Assembly: GCA_013360875.1 (NCBI GenBank) | Contig: JABWAU010000016.1 | Span: forward strand, 1-44,319 | Direction: 5' to 3' | DNA: 44,319 nt | Source of the DNA: Anaerolineales bacterium | Lineage (GTDB): Bacteria; Chloroflexota; Anaerolineae; Anaerolineales; Villigracilaceae | Shown: piece by piece, positions 7,193 to 13,829 of the stretch | Layout of the letters: each line of letters begins with the position of its first letter | How positions within the stretch are numbered: the stretch's first letter is position 1 | Notes under the pieces: generated by a model | Told to the model about the DNA's origin: nothing | The model's database searches: none | The model's input: the letters and a program-made list of their open reading frames with translations, nothing else | Made by a program: the position numbers and the translations under genes

Positions 7193-8833
7193 CTATGATT
7201 TCCAGAGTTTTAGGATACGTTTCTGTTCCCTGACAGGTTTACCCTTCGAGTCAACAGTCACACTTGCCCCGTTGACGATGCTCGTGCGAACCTCACCGCG
7301 CCCGAACTTGTTGTTACGCAGTTGCGGCGCGTCCATGAGACCGGAGGTCACAGCCCGGGCCAAGGTCGCGGCGTCCGTAAGCGGGTCGCCAACCCCGGGT
7401 CCCGCGAGACGCGAGATGGCTTCCAGTAAAACGTTCGCTTCCTTCACCAGTTCCTTTCTTCGTTTTATGATCGCCTTGTCCGCGGTCATATCCGGCGCGC
7501 CCAAGGCGTTCTCGATGGCGCGTCGCACGATCTTGCTGGCTTCGATAATATCGTCCGCAGTTGCGGCGTGATGCGCCTCGGTGTGACCGACGATGTGATA
7601 GATGTGCGGCTGGATTGCCATTTGAAGATAGGTGCTCGCCGCAAGATGTCCGCGCGCGGCATCGAGGTCGAGCGGATGTGAGAGCAGACCGATGCGCGTT
7701 TGTTTCCACACTTTGAAATTTTCATTTTGCAGCGGCTCGACCATGTCCATGATCGCCAGCATCTTCGCAAGGTCCATCGCGTCCGAAAGACCCGGCGGAC
7801 TGTTGAACATCATCTGCGCGATGTAATCCTTCACGCCGAAGGCGCGCGCGTTGTACGCCGAAAGATACGCCGACACAACGAACACAACGTCAGACGAATC
7901 GCGCATACCCCAGTGATGCGGCTCGTTCAACTCGACCGGAATGTCATGTTCGCCGTACCACTTCATCACGCTTTGATGCTCGCGGATCGAACCCTCCAAA
8001 TCCCACGGTCCGCGTCCGTCCATCTGGTTGAACCAAAACAACGGGATGGCGCACCAGGCGATGTTGATCGTTTCCTTGTACATCTCAGCCAGCCGGATAA
8101 AATCGTCAGTGCCTGAATACGTCCGCAACAGCGGATAATTTCCGCGGCGGCTTGCCTGAAACAACGCGCGGTAATCGTCCGCCGAACGCACAGGCACGCC
8201 GCCCGCGCCCTTTCGTCTCGGGTCCTGCCGTTCGGGATGAAAAAAGTTTTCCTGCGCGTCCTGGTCAATGCCAAGCGAGATCACATCCAACGCCTGCGCC
8301 TCGGCGATCTTTTCGATGCCTGCGATCGTGTCCTCCATCGTTGGAAGACCGAAGTGATGACGCAATATCGGATACGGGGATTTCCACTTAATTCTTTCTA
8401 TCGTGGATTGGGGAAAATCCGCTTCACTCCGACCCGAATCCTGTTTCCCTTTCAAATAAGCGAGCACCGCCTCTGACGGCTGATTCCCGTCAAAGACCCG
8501 CTCGAAGAAGCCGATCTTCTCGACGCGTTCCGCAACGGGAGGCGTCCCTCCAAACGCAAAGCGGACTCCCTTCTCGTGCAGTTCCGAGGCGGCTTCGGCA
8601 AACTCGCCCAATAAACGCTCGCCCGTTTCAGGAGTCAACCGATAAGAGACTCCCACCAGATCCGCTTTTTCGCGCTTGGCGACGCGGATCACTTCCTCGA
8701 TCGGCACAGCCGGACCGAGGAACACCGTCCGCCAGCCAGCCGCCTCGGCGAGACGCAGAAAGTTCGTCACGCCCGCCACGTGGACACATTCACCTAAAGC
8801 GCCGGCAACCACAGTTTTTCTTTGTTCCGTCAT
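7193..8833 (-). CDS. Cobalamin (B12)-binding protein with mutase-like C-terminal domain
   Basis: This 546-residue protein starts with a B12-binding Rossmann-like domain (about residues 5-130). 'GECVHVAGVTNFLRLAEAAG' places His18 and Gly21 as in the DxHxxG cobalamin motif, but the Asp is replaced by Cys16. 'VGVSYRLTP' and 'FAFGGTPP' match the later SxL and GG motifs. The C-terminal 380 residues look like a TIM-barrel of the glutamate mutase epsilon/methylmalonyl-CoA mutase type ('VELNEPHHWGMRD', 'FNSPPGLSDAMDLAKMLA'). I do not recognise the substrate. Two ATGs compete: 8839 lies directly against GGAG, whereas 8833 has GGAG at 6 bases and is preferred. An opine-dehydrogenase-like gene follows, suggesting a shared amino-acid pathway. 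Confidence 0.75.
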   Translation of the reverse strand: MTEQRKTVVAGALGECVHVAGVTNFLRLAEAAGWRTVFLGPAVPIEEVIRVAKREKADLVGVSYRLTPETGERLLGEFAEAASELHEKGVRFAFGGTPPVAERVEKIGFFERVFDGNQPSEAVLAYLKGKQDSGRSEADFPQSTIERIKWKSPYPILRHHFGLPTMEDTIAGIEKIAEAQALDVISLGIDQDAQENFFHPERQDPRRKGAGGVPVRSADDYRALFQASRRGNYPLLRTYSGTDDFIRLAEMYKETINIAWCAIPLFWFNQMDGRGPWDLEGSIREHQSVMKWYGEHDIPVELNEPHHWGMRDSSDVVFVVSAYLSAYNARAFGVKDYIAQMMFNSPPGLSDAMDLAKMLAIMDMVEPLQNENFKVWKQTRIGLLSHPLDLDAARGHLAASTYLQMAIQPHIYHIVGHTEAHHAATADDIIEASKIVRRAIENALGAPDMTADKAIIKRRKELVKEANVLLEAISRLAGPGVGDPLTDAATLARAVTSGLMDAPQLRNNKFGRGEVRTSIVNGASVTVDSKGKPVREQKRILKLWKS

Positions 8834-8888
8834 AAACATCTCCTTTCTGTTCTCTTCCCCCCTGAAACGAATTCAACCCCGGCGAATT

Positions 8889-8897
8889 TTTATACCA
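8889..8897 (-). promoter_or_regulatory. Extended -10 promoter candidate for the cobalamin-protein operon
   Basis: The minus strand reads TGGTATAAA (TGnTATAAA), about 56 bases before ATG 8833, leaving a leader that contains the AAAGGAG ribosome site. No cobalamin-riboswitch-like B12 box was seen in 8834-8998. Confidence 0.5.
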
Positions 8898-8935
8898 CAA
8901 AAATTGCGGTTTTCTTTGGTTAATTTGCAGCAAAC

Positions 8936-8971
8936 AAAAAGGTGACAGTCACGTCGAAAGTGACTGTCGCC
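8936..8971 (-). terminator. Rho-independent terminator after ruvA
   Basis: A 12-base-pair stem (8941-8952 with 8960-8971, one G-T wobble) and a 7-base loop are followed on the minus strand by TTTTTG (8940-8935). It closes the yebC-ruvC-ruvA transcription unit just after the ruvA stop. Confidence 0.85.
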
Positions 8972-8998
8972 CGAACGATTTTTGTCTGTTTGTTCGAT

Positions 8999-9574
8999 CT
9001 ACTGAAAATACTGCAACGCCAATCGCAAACGTTCCTCCACGTCGTCGGGCGCGTCCTTCGCGATGGACTGGATGGCGGCTTGCGCCTCCACCACCGAGTA
9101 GCCCAGCGCGGTCAACGCGGCAAGCACCTCGCTGTCCTTGTCAGACATGGCAGCGACTCTCGCCAGCGCGTCGGTCGGCTTGAGTTTGTCCTTCAAATGG
9201 AGCGCCATCTTTTGGGCGGTCTTCTTCCCCACGCCGGGGACGCGGCTCAACAAGTCCGCTTCATCGGCAAAGACCGCGCGCTGGACGGCATCCAATGTCA
9301 TGGTTGAGAGAACCGAGAGCGCAACCTTCGGTCCAACCCCGTCCACGCCGAGCAGGAGGTTGAAGAGTTCGCGGTCCGCCTGGGATTCGAATCCATACAA
9401 CGTCAACGCATCCTCGCGCACGACGAGGTGGGTATACAAGAACACCGCTTCGCCAGCCTTGAGTTTTGTCCGCAACGTGGCAGGGACGAAAACGCGCAAT
9501 CCCACCCCGCCCACTTCGAGGATGAGGGCGCTGTCTTCGATTTGGGTGATTTCTCCGCGCAGGGTTGCTATCAT
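8999..9574 (-). CDS. ruvA: Holliday junction branch migration protein RuvA
   Basis: This 191-residue protein binds four-way DNA junctions as a tetramer and recruits RuvB for branch migration. The start 'MIATLRGEITQIEDSALILEVGGVGLRVFVP' is the RuvA OB-fold domain. Two helix-hairpin-helix motifs follow ('LLGVDGVGPKVALSVL' and 'LLSRVPGVGKKTAQKMALHL'), then the flexible C-terminal RuvB-binding domain ('ALTALGYSVVEAQAAIQSI'). The length is normal. Its ATG is only 3 bases past the toxin stop codon, with a poor ribosome site, so translation may be coupled to the toxin gene. ruvB is not in the window. Upstream, ruvC is separated from ruvA by a cupin remnant and a toxin-antitoxin pair. Confidence 0.96.
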   Translation of the reverse strand: MIATLRGEITQIEDSALILEVGGVGLRVFVPATLRTKLKAGEAVFLYTHLVVREDALTLYGFESQADRELFNLLLGVDGVGPKVALSVLSTMTLDAVQRAVFADEADLLSRVPGVGKKTAQKMALHLKDKLKPTDALARVAAMSDKDSEVLAALTALGYSVVEAQAAIQSIAKDAPDDVEERLRLALQYFQ

Positions 9575-9577
9575 GGG

Positions 9578-9844
9578 TTAGGGAAAGTAACGATAGATGT
9601 CTTTTCGGTGAAGAAACCGGATGAAATAAACCTTGTCGTTTTCAACTTTCAAGCCGATTCGATAGTCGCCAAGTCGAATACGGTAATAAACATCTCCTCC
9701 GCGCAGTTTCTTGAGCTGCTCGATTTCAGAAATGACGGCGGACTTTTCGACTTTTCCGATAATTTGCAGAACCTGGTTTTGCAACTGCTTTTCCTTCACC
9801 TTTTTCAAGTCCCTGACGAAACTGCTTTTGAATTCAACCTTCAC
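9578..9844 (-). CDS. RelE/ParE-family toxin
   Basis: This 88-residue basic protein has the RelE/ParE toxin fold: 'KVEFKSSFVRDLKKVKEKQLQNQVLQIIGKVE' forms the first strand and helices, and the C-terminal strands read 'YYRIRLGDYRIGLKVENDKVYFIRFLHRKDIYRYFP'. Arg in 'YRIRLGDYRIG' and the terminal 'HRKDIYRYFP' are typical of RelE-like mRNA interferases, but ParE-like gyrase poisoning cannot be excluded. Its ATG overlaps the last codons of the antitoxin by 4 bases (9841-9844), the usual arrangement with the antitoxin first. It lies inside the ruvC-ruvA unit, so it may also be carried on the ruv transcript. Confidence 0.88.
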   Translation of the reverse strand: MKVEFKSSFVRDLKKVKEKQLQNQVLQIIGKVEKSAVISEIEQLKKLRGGDVYYRIRLGDYRIGLKVENDKVYFIRFLHRKDIYRYFP

Positions 9845-10047
9845 CCCGCACCTCCGAGGGCGCGCAGGACTTCTTCCTTGCTCACGGCTTCGCTATCCTC
9901 TCCTTCGCGAATCGCGTAAACCAGTAAAACATCCTCGAGCGCCTCGGCAAACAATTCATAGAAATCATCGCGACGTTCAGTGAGAAGTTCAAGCATAGCT
10001 TCCTTGAACAAATCTTTGATTCGAGTATCATCGGTTGCAGTGGTCAT
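9841..10047 (-). CDS. Antitoxin of the RelE/ParE-type pair
   Basis: This 68-residue acidic protein precedes the toxin with a 4-base overlap. The sequence 'DTRIKDLFKEAMLELLTERRDDFYELFAEALEDVLLVYAIREGEDSEAVSKEEVLRALGG' is helical, as in small antitoxins found next to RelE-like toxins. No clear DNA-binding domain of the MetJ/Arc or AbrB type is seen. A good ribosome site (GCAGGAG) precedes ATG 10047, and a TATAAT box (minus strand, just upstream near 10062-10067) suggests that the pair has its own promoter. Identity rests mainly on context. Confidence 0.78.
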   Translation of the reverse strand: MTTATDDTRIKDLFKEAMLELLTERRDDFYELFAEALEDVLLVYAIREGEDSEAVSKEEVLRALGGAG

Positions 10048-10065
10048 GGTAAATCTCCTGCCTTA

Positions 10066-10278
10066 TTATATCCCTCTTGCCCAGCCTCCGCCCCGCACAA
10101 CCAAAAACAGTTGTGGAACAGTCGCTTGATGAAAACCGATGACACCGTTCGCTTCGAGATAGGCGCAATTGAGAACGGCTTCGTCCAACGAATGAGCCGC
10201 TCTTGAAATGACGAATCCCGCGCTGCCATAAGCGTCTATGGATTTCCCAACTTCGGGGTCGAAGCGAAACAGTCTCAT
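10066..10278 (-). pseudogene. Truncated cupin-domain gene
   Basis: These 70 residues resemble the first half of a small single-domain cupin: 'MRLFRFDPEVGKSIDAYGSAGFVISRAAH' then 'LEANGVIGFHQATVPQLFLVVRGGGWARGI'. In cupins of this type the chain continues past 'GEGWVRG' for roughly 40-50 more residues to complete the barrel. Here it stops at once, just where the toxin-antitoxin promoter begins. The ATG overlaps the ruvC stop by 4 bases (10275-10278). Likely history: a cupin gene in the ruv operon lost its 3' half when the toxin-antitoxin cassette arrived. It could still yield a short product, but half a beta-barrel is unlikely to fold. Confidence 0.65.
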
Positions 10279-10763
10279 TCTTCCTCGTAACGTCTTGTGT
10301 TCAAATGCGTGATCGCGACCGCGAGCGCGTCGGCGGCATCGTCGGGCTTGGGGATGGAGTCGAGTTGCAGCAGCGCGCGCACCATGTCCTGCACCTGGCG
10401 TTTGTCCGCGCTGCCGTAACCGGCAACGGCGTTCTTGATCTCCTTCGGGGTGTATTCGAAGGTCTCGATCCCCGCCTGCTGCAAGGCGAGCATGACCACG
10501 CCGCGCGCCTGTCCCACCGCGAGGGCGGTGGTCACGTTACGTGAGAAGAATAATTTTTCGACGGCGGCGGTATCGGGTTTGTATTTCTCGAGGAGATCGC
10601 GCGTCCCGTCGTAGAGCATCTCCAGCCGGGCGGAGGCGGTCGCCTCCTTTGGGGTGGAGAAAATGCCAAAGGAAACAGCAACCAGTTCCCCATCACGCGT
10701 GAGGCGCACGAGTCCGTATCCTGTGGCGGCAGTGCCGGGATCAATTCCCAGTGCGAGGGTCAT
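10275..10763 (-). CDS. ruvC: Crossover junction endodeoxyribonuclease RuvC
   Basis: This 162-residue nuclease resolves Holliday junctions by paired cuts. 'ALGIDPGTAATGYGLV' holds the first catalytic Asp, 'TAAVEKLFFSRNVTTALAVGQARGVV' holds the catalytic Glu and the conserved Phe-wedge region, and the terminal 'PKPDDAADALAVAITHLN' supplies the last acidic pair. Length is normal for RuvC. The order yebC, ruvC, ruvA on one strand is the common operon for this set. The ATG has only a weak ribosome site, 13 bases from a 75-base palindromic repeat that lies between yebC and ruvC. Confidence 0.96.
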   Translation of the reverse strand: MTLALGIDPGTAATGYGLVRLTRDGELVAVSFGIFSTPKEATASARLEMLYDGTRDLLEKYKPDTAAVEKLFFSRNVTTALAVGQARGVVMLALQQAGIETFEYTPKEIKNAVAGYGSADKRQVQDMVRALLQLDSIPKPDDAADALAVAITHLNTRRYEEE

Positions 10764-10775
10764 GTTGTTAAATGA

Positions 10776-10850
10776 TTCACCGCGAAGGAACGAAGAACGC
10801 GAAGATTTCTTTATAAGAAGGCTTCGCGACCCTCGCGCCTTTGCGGTGAA
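10776..10850. repeat. 75-base imperfect palindrome between yebC and ruvC
   Basis: The ends TTCACCGC and GCGGTGAA are perfect inverted repeats, and the arms continue as AAGG/CCTT, CGA/TCG and CGCGAAG/CTTCGCG around a TTTCTTTATAAGAAG centre. Palindromes with this edge occur as dispersed elements in several phyla. It could fold in the yebC-ruvC transcript. Confidence 0.75.
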
Positions 10851-10856
10851 AATTCC

Positions 10857-11612
10857 TTACGCCGCTTCGAGCGCGGCGAGCGCCTCGTCCGAAACCTTGA
10901 GGTTCGAGTAGACGTTCTGCACGTCGTCGAGTTCCTCGATGGCTTCGAGCGCCTTCAGCACGCTAACCGTTTCCTCGGGACCGAGTTCCACTTCCTGTTT
11001 GGGGGACATGCGAAGTTCCGCCTCCTCGGGCTGGACGTTCGCCTTGTGCAGTGCGTCGGCGATCAGTTTGAACGATTCGACCGGCGCAAGGATCTCAATC
11101 GTGCCGTTATCTTCGAGCACGTCGTTCGCGCCCGCTTCGATGCCGAGTTCGAAGGCTTTATCGTAGTTCATCGCGCTGGCGGGGAACGAGAAATACGCGA
11201 TGCGGTCGAACTGCCAGGCGACCGAGCCGAGTTCGCCCATGCCGCCGCCGGCCTTAGTGAGCGCGTGGCGAAGATCTGCAACCGTGCGATTGCGATTGTC
11301 GGTGACGGCTTCGATCATCACCGCCACGCCGTGACCGACGTACCCTTCGTACGTGATGGATTCGAACGCCGCACCGTCCTTATCCTCGCCCGTGCCGCGG
11401 CGGATGGCGCGCTCGATGTTTTCCTTTGGCATGTTTTCGGCGCGGGCTTTATCCACCGCGAGGCGCAGGCGGAAGTTGGTTTCAGGGTCGCCCCCGCCTT
11501 CGCGCGCGGCGATCACAATTTCACGCGCGAGACGCGTGAAGAGCGCGCCGCGTTTCGCGTCCGCTGCGCCCTTCTTGCGTTTGATGGTGGACCATTTCGA
11601 ATGACCGGACAT
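10857..11612 (-). CDS. yebC: YebC/TACO1 family protein
   Basis: This 251-residue protein begins 'MSGHSKWSTIKRKKGAADAKRGALFTRLAREI', the hallmark of the YebC/PmpR family. Also seen are 'ENMPKENIERAIRRGTG', 'YEGYVGHGVAVMIEAVTDNRNRT' and 'GSVAWQFDRIAYFSF'. Members have been described as DNA-binding regulators and, more recently, as translation factors that help ribosomes at proline stretches (the TACO1 family), so the exact role is open. Its position directly before ruvC and ruvA is typical. ATG 11612 has AAGGAG at good spacing and follows an extended -10 promoter near 11666-11674. Confidence 0.95.
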   Translation of the reverse strand: MSGHSKWSTIKRKKGAADAKRGALFTRLAREIVIAAREGGGDPETNFRLRLAVDKARAENMPKENIERAIRRGTGEDKDGAAFESITYEGYVGHGVAVMIEAVTDNRNRTVADLRHALTKAGGGMGELGSVAWQFDRIAYFSFPASAMNYDKAFELGIEAGANDVLEDNGTIEILAPVESFKLIADALHKANVQPEEAELRMSPKQEVELGPEETVSVLKALEAIEELDDVQNVYSNLKVSDEALAALEAA

Positions 11613-11665
11613 GGGAAACTCCTTGCTTGTAAACCACGTTCGTGGGAAATTTCTTGTTGAAAAAA

Positions 11666-11674
11666 ATTATACCA
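11666..11674 (-). promoter_or_regulatory. Extended -10 promoter of yebC-ruvC-ruvA
   Basis: The minus strand reads TGGTATAAT (TGnTATAAT), 53 bases before the yebC ATG, leaving a leader with an AAGGAG site. No good -35 was seen, as expected for an extended -10 promoter. Confidence 0.65.
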
Positions 11675-11687
11675 TCCCCCTCCCCAG

Positions 11688-11733
11688 CCCTCCCCCAAAA
11701 TCCGACTTGTGTTCGTCGGATTTTGGGGGAGGG
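11688..11733. repeat. Perfect 19-base-pair palindrome between degV and yebC
   Basis: Arms 11688-11706 and 11715-11733 are exact inverted repeats (CCCTCCCCCAAAATCCGAC and its complement) around an 8-base loop, with weaker C-rich/G-rich extensions outside. It lies between the degV end and the yebC promoter and could act as a terminator for degV read in either direction, although no long T-run follows. It looks like a dispersed palindromic element. Confidence 0.75.
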
Positions 11734-11752
11734 TGCCGAAGGCGGGTGGGGG

Positions 11753-12589
11753 TCAGACGAAAAAACCAACTCCCATCGCATTCGGTCCCGCGTGGACGAC
11801 GATGGCGGGAGGCAACTCATAAACCGGGATGTGGGAGACGTTGACCTTCGACTTCAATTCTTCGACGAGGGACTCCGCTTCCTTCTCCGCCTCAACCTGC
11901 AACACACATAAATGAGCTTCGTCCCCACCTTTGCATTGTTCCGTCACCACCTCCACGAGACGCGCCAGCGCGCGCTTCTTCGTCCTCTGCTGTTCAAAGG
12001 ATTCCACCTGCCCGTCCTTGACTTGCAGGATCGGCTTGATCTCCAACAATTCGGCGAGCAGTCTCTTCGCGCCGCCAATGCGACCGCCTTTTGCAAGGTA
12101 TTCGAGCGTATCCACAAGGAAGTACAGCCGTCCGCGAGGGATCATGTCGTTGAGTCTTGCCACCACCTCATCCGCGGACGCACCCGCCTTCGCCATATCG
12201 TCAGCGACCAGCACCATGGAGCCCAGATTGCACGAAACGGTTTGCGTATCCACCACACGGACATCGAGCCCCGGAAATTCCAGCGCGGCGGTCTGCGCCG
12301 AACGGACGGTTCCGCTTGCCTTGCCCGTCGGCGCGACGACGACCACGCTTTCGCCGCGCCTCTTCGCCTCTTCGAAGATCGGGAAGTACAGGGGCGGTTC
12401 CGGCGCGGCGGTCTTCGGCAGGGTTGGGGACTCCTTCAGTTTTTGCAGGAATGCGGGGGTGTCCAGTTCGGAATCGTCGTGATAGGCTTCGTCTCCAAAG
12501 ATGACAACCTGCGGAACGAACGGAATCCCGCGCTGTTTCAACAGTTCGCGCGGCAAACCACACGTGGTATCAGCGACGATGATGGTCAT
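11753..12589 (-). CDS. DegV family fatty-acid-binding protein
   Basis: This 278-residue protein starts 'MTIIVADTTCGLPRELLKQRGIPFVPQVVIFGDEAYHDD', matching DegV/FakB proteins that hold one fatty acid in a deep pocket. 'TPAFLQKLKESPTLPKTAAPEPPLY' carries the conserved Thr-Ser-Pro-type region, and 'RVVDTQTVSCNLGSMVLVADDMA' and 'AIVVHAGPNAMGVGFF' match the middle and C-terminal domains. FakB works with a FakA kinase, which is not in this window. AGGAG lies 6 bases before ATG 12589, and a TACAAT -10 candidate lies farther upstream. Confidence 0.93.
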   Translation of the reverse strand: MTIIVADTTCGLPRELLKQRGIPFVPQVVIFGDEAYHDDSELDTPAFLQKLKESPTLPKTAAPEPPLYFPIFEEAKRRGESVVVVAPTGKASGTVRSAQTAALEFPGLDVRVVDTQTVSCNLGSMVLVADDMAKAGASADEVVARLNDMIPRGRLYFLVDTLEYLAKGGRIGGAKRLLAELLEIKPILQVKDGQVESFEQQRTKKRALARLVEVVTEQCKGGDEAHLCVLQVEAEKEAESLVEELKSKVNVSHIPVYELPPAIVVHAGPNAMGVGFFV

Positions 12590-12661
12590 GGTAGTCTCCT
12601 ATGACATGATTGTATTCCCCTTCGGCATGGAGGCAAATTGTCAAAAGAACCCAGTTTTATA

Positions 12662-13804
12662 TTACAAAGTGCGGGAGTATGTCCTGTGCATCTTGTAAAA
12701 ATCTATCCCAAAATTTTCCATTTCACGCTGCATGTTCTCGTTCTCGACGCCGATTTGCACCACGTCCGCATGTCTGTAGTGCGGGTTCTCGCTCACCGAC
12801 TTGAACATCTCACTATACAGGATCGCCGTCCCGCCCGAGCCGCGGTATTCGGGGAGCAAGCCCGCGCCGTTGATGTTGATCCAGTCCGTGCGGCGGAGTT
12901 CGAGGAGCAGGGTCAGCCAGCCGAAGGGGAAGAGGCGTCCGCGTGTTTTTTGCAGCGCGGCGGAAATATCGGGGTAGGCAAGCAAAAATCCGACAGCCTT
13001 ATCCTCTTTCATCACCAGTTTGACCAGTTTCGGGTCAGCCAGCCAGATGAGTTGATTCGCCATCGAGTTGATTTCCTCATCCGTGAGCGGGACCGTCCCT
13101 TCGGTGCCGCCCAGGGAATTGTTGTAGAGTTCCTTGAGATGCGGCACGAGGGCGCGCAGTTCAGCGCGTGTATTGCAACGCAGGATGCGGAGTCCGCGGC
13201 GCTGGGCGAGGCGTTCGGCAAGTTGATGGATGCGTTCCGGGAACTGAATGTTTGCTCCGAGATACCCTGAAACCGATTCGCCTTCTTTGACAAATCCCTG
13301 CGCCTCGACCAAATCCACGTAATAGGCGGGGTTGTAGGGCAAGCCGAACGCGGGGCGATGCTCAAATCCTTTGACGAGCAAGCCGAATCCATCCAGGGGG
13401 GTGAACCCCTTCGGACCAATGATGTGGGTTAATCCGCGCGAGCGCGCCCAGTCGAAGCCTGCGTTGAAGAGCGCGGTCGCGGCTTCGAGATTATTCTCGC
13501 ATTCGAAAAGATAGAAGAAGGCGGTCTTCGTTTTGTTGAAAGCATTAAAGCGGCGGTTGTCGAGGACGGCGAGCCTGCCAATCGGACGAGTCCCCTCGTC
13601 CACAGGACTGCTTCGCTTGTAAGCGAGAAAGAACGAGGCGTGGGAATGTTTATAGAACGGGAACCGCTTCGGGTTAAGTCTGAGGCGTTCGTCCGCTTGC
13701 AAGGGCGGCACCCATTGAGGGATGTCCCTGTAAATGGAGAATGGCAGGCGGAGGAAATCATCCACCTGTTTTTTGTCTTGGAGGTCGAGTTGGAGGATGT
13801 GCAT
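12662..13804 (-). CDS. GNAT-superfamily acetyltransferase-like protein
   Basis: This 380-residue protein contains a C-terminal GNAT-like region ('ADPKLVKLVMKEDKAVGFLLAYPDISAAL' followed by 'NINGAGLLPEYRGSGGTAILYSEMF'), the second part resembling the acetyl-CoA pyrophosphate loop. The N-terminal part ('LPFSIYRDIPQWVPPLQADERLRLNPKRFPFYKHSH') is common in a family of large, uncharacterised bacterial N-acetyltransferases. The acceptor is unknown. ATG 13804 is chosen because homology starts near 'MHILQLDLQDKKQVDDFLRLPFSIYRDI'; the frame is open to 13888 inside the MFS gene. No ribosome site is evident, but a perfect 18-base palindrome lies 7 bases upstream, between it and the MFS stop. Confidence 0.75.
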   Translation of the reverse strand: MHILQLDLQDKKQVDDFLRLPFSIYRDIPQWVPPLQADERLRLNPKRFPFYKHSHASFFLAYKRSSPVDEGTRPIGRLAVLDNRRFNAFNKTKTAFFYLFECENNLEAATALFNAGFDWARSRGLTHIIGPKGFTPLDGFGLLVKGFEHRPAFGLPYNPAYYVDLVEAQGFVKEGESVSGYLGANIQFPERIHQLAERLAQRRGLRILRCNTRAELRALVPHLKELYNNSLGGTEGTVPLTDEEINSMANQLIWLADPKLVKLVMKEDKAVGFLLAYPDISAALQKTRGRLFPFGWLTLLLELRRTDWININGAGLLPEYRGSGGTAILYSEMFKSVSENPHYRHADVVQIGVENENMQREMENFGIDFYKMHRTYSRTL

Positions 13805-13811
13805 GTTGTAG

Positions 13812-13829
13812 CGCAAAATTAATTTTGCG
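13812..13829. promoter_or_regulatory. Perfect 18-base palindrome between MFS and acetyltransferase genes
   Basis: CGCAAAATTAATTTTGCG spans the 25-base gap between the MFS stop (13830) and the next ATG (13804). It might be an operator, or a hairpin affecting translation of the downstream gene, which has no visible Shine-Dalgarno sequence. Confidence 0.45.

Noticed and set aside
8834-8998. Cobalamin riboswitch before the B12-binding protein
   Set aside because: The stretch is only 165 bases, holds the ruvA terminator and a promoter, and shows no B12-box.
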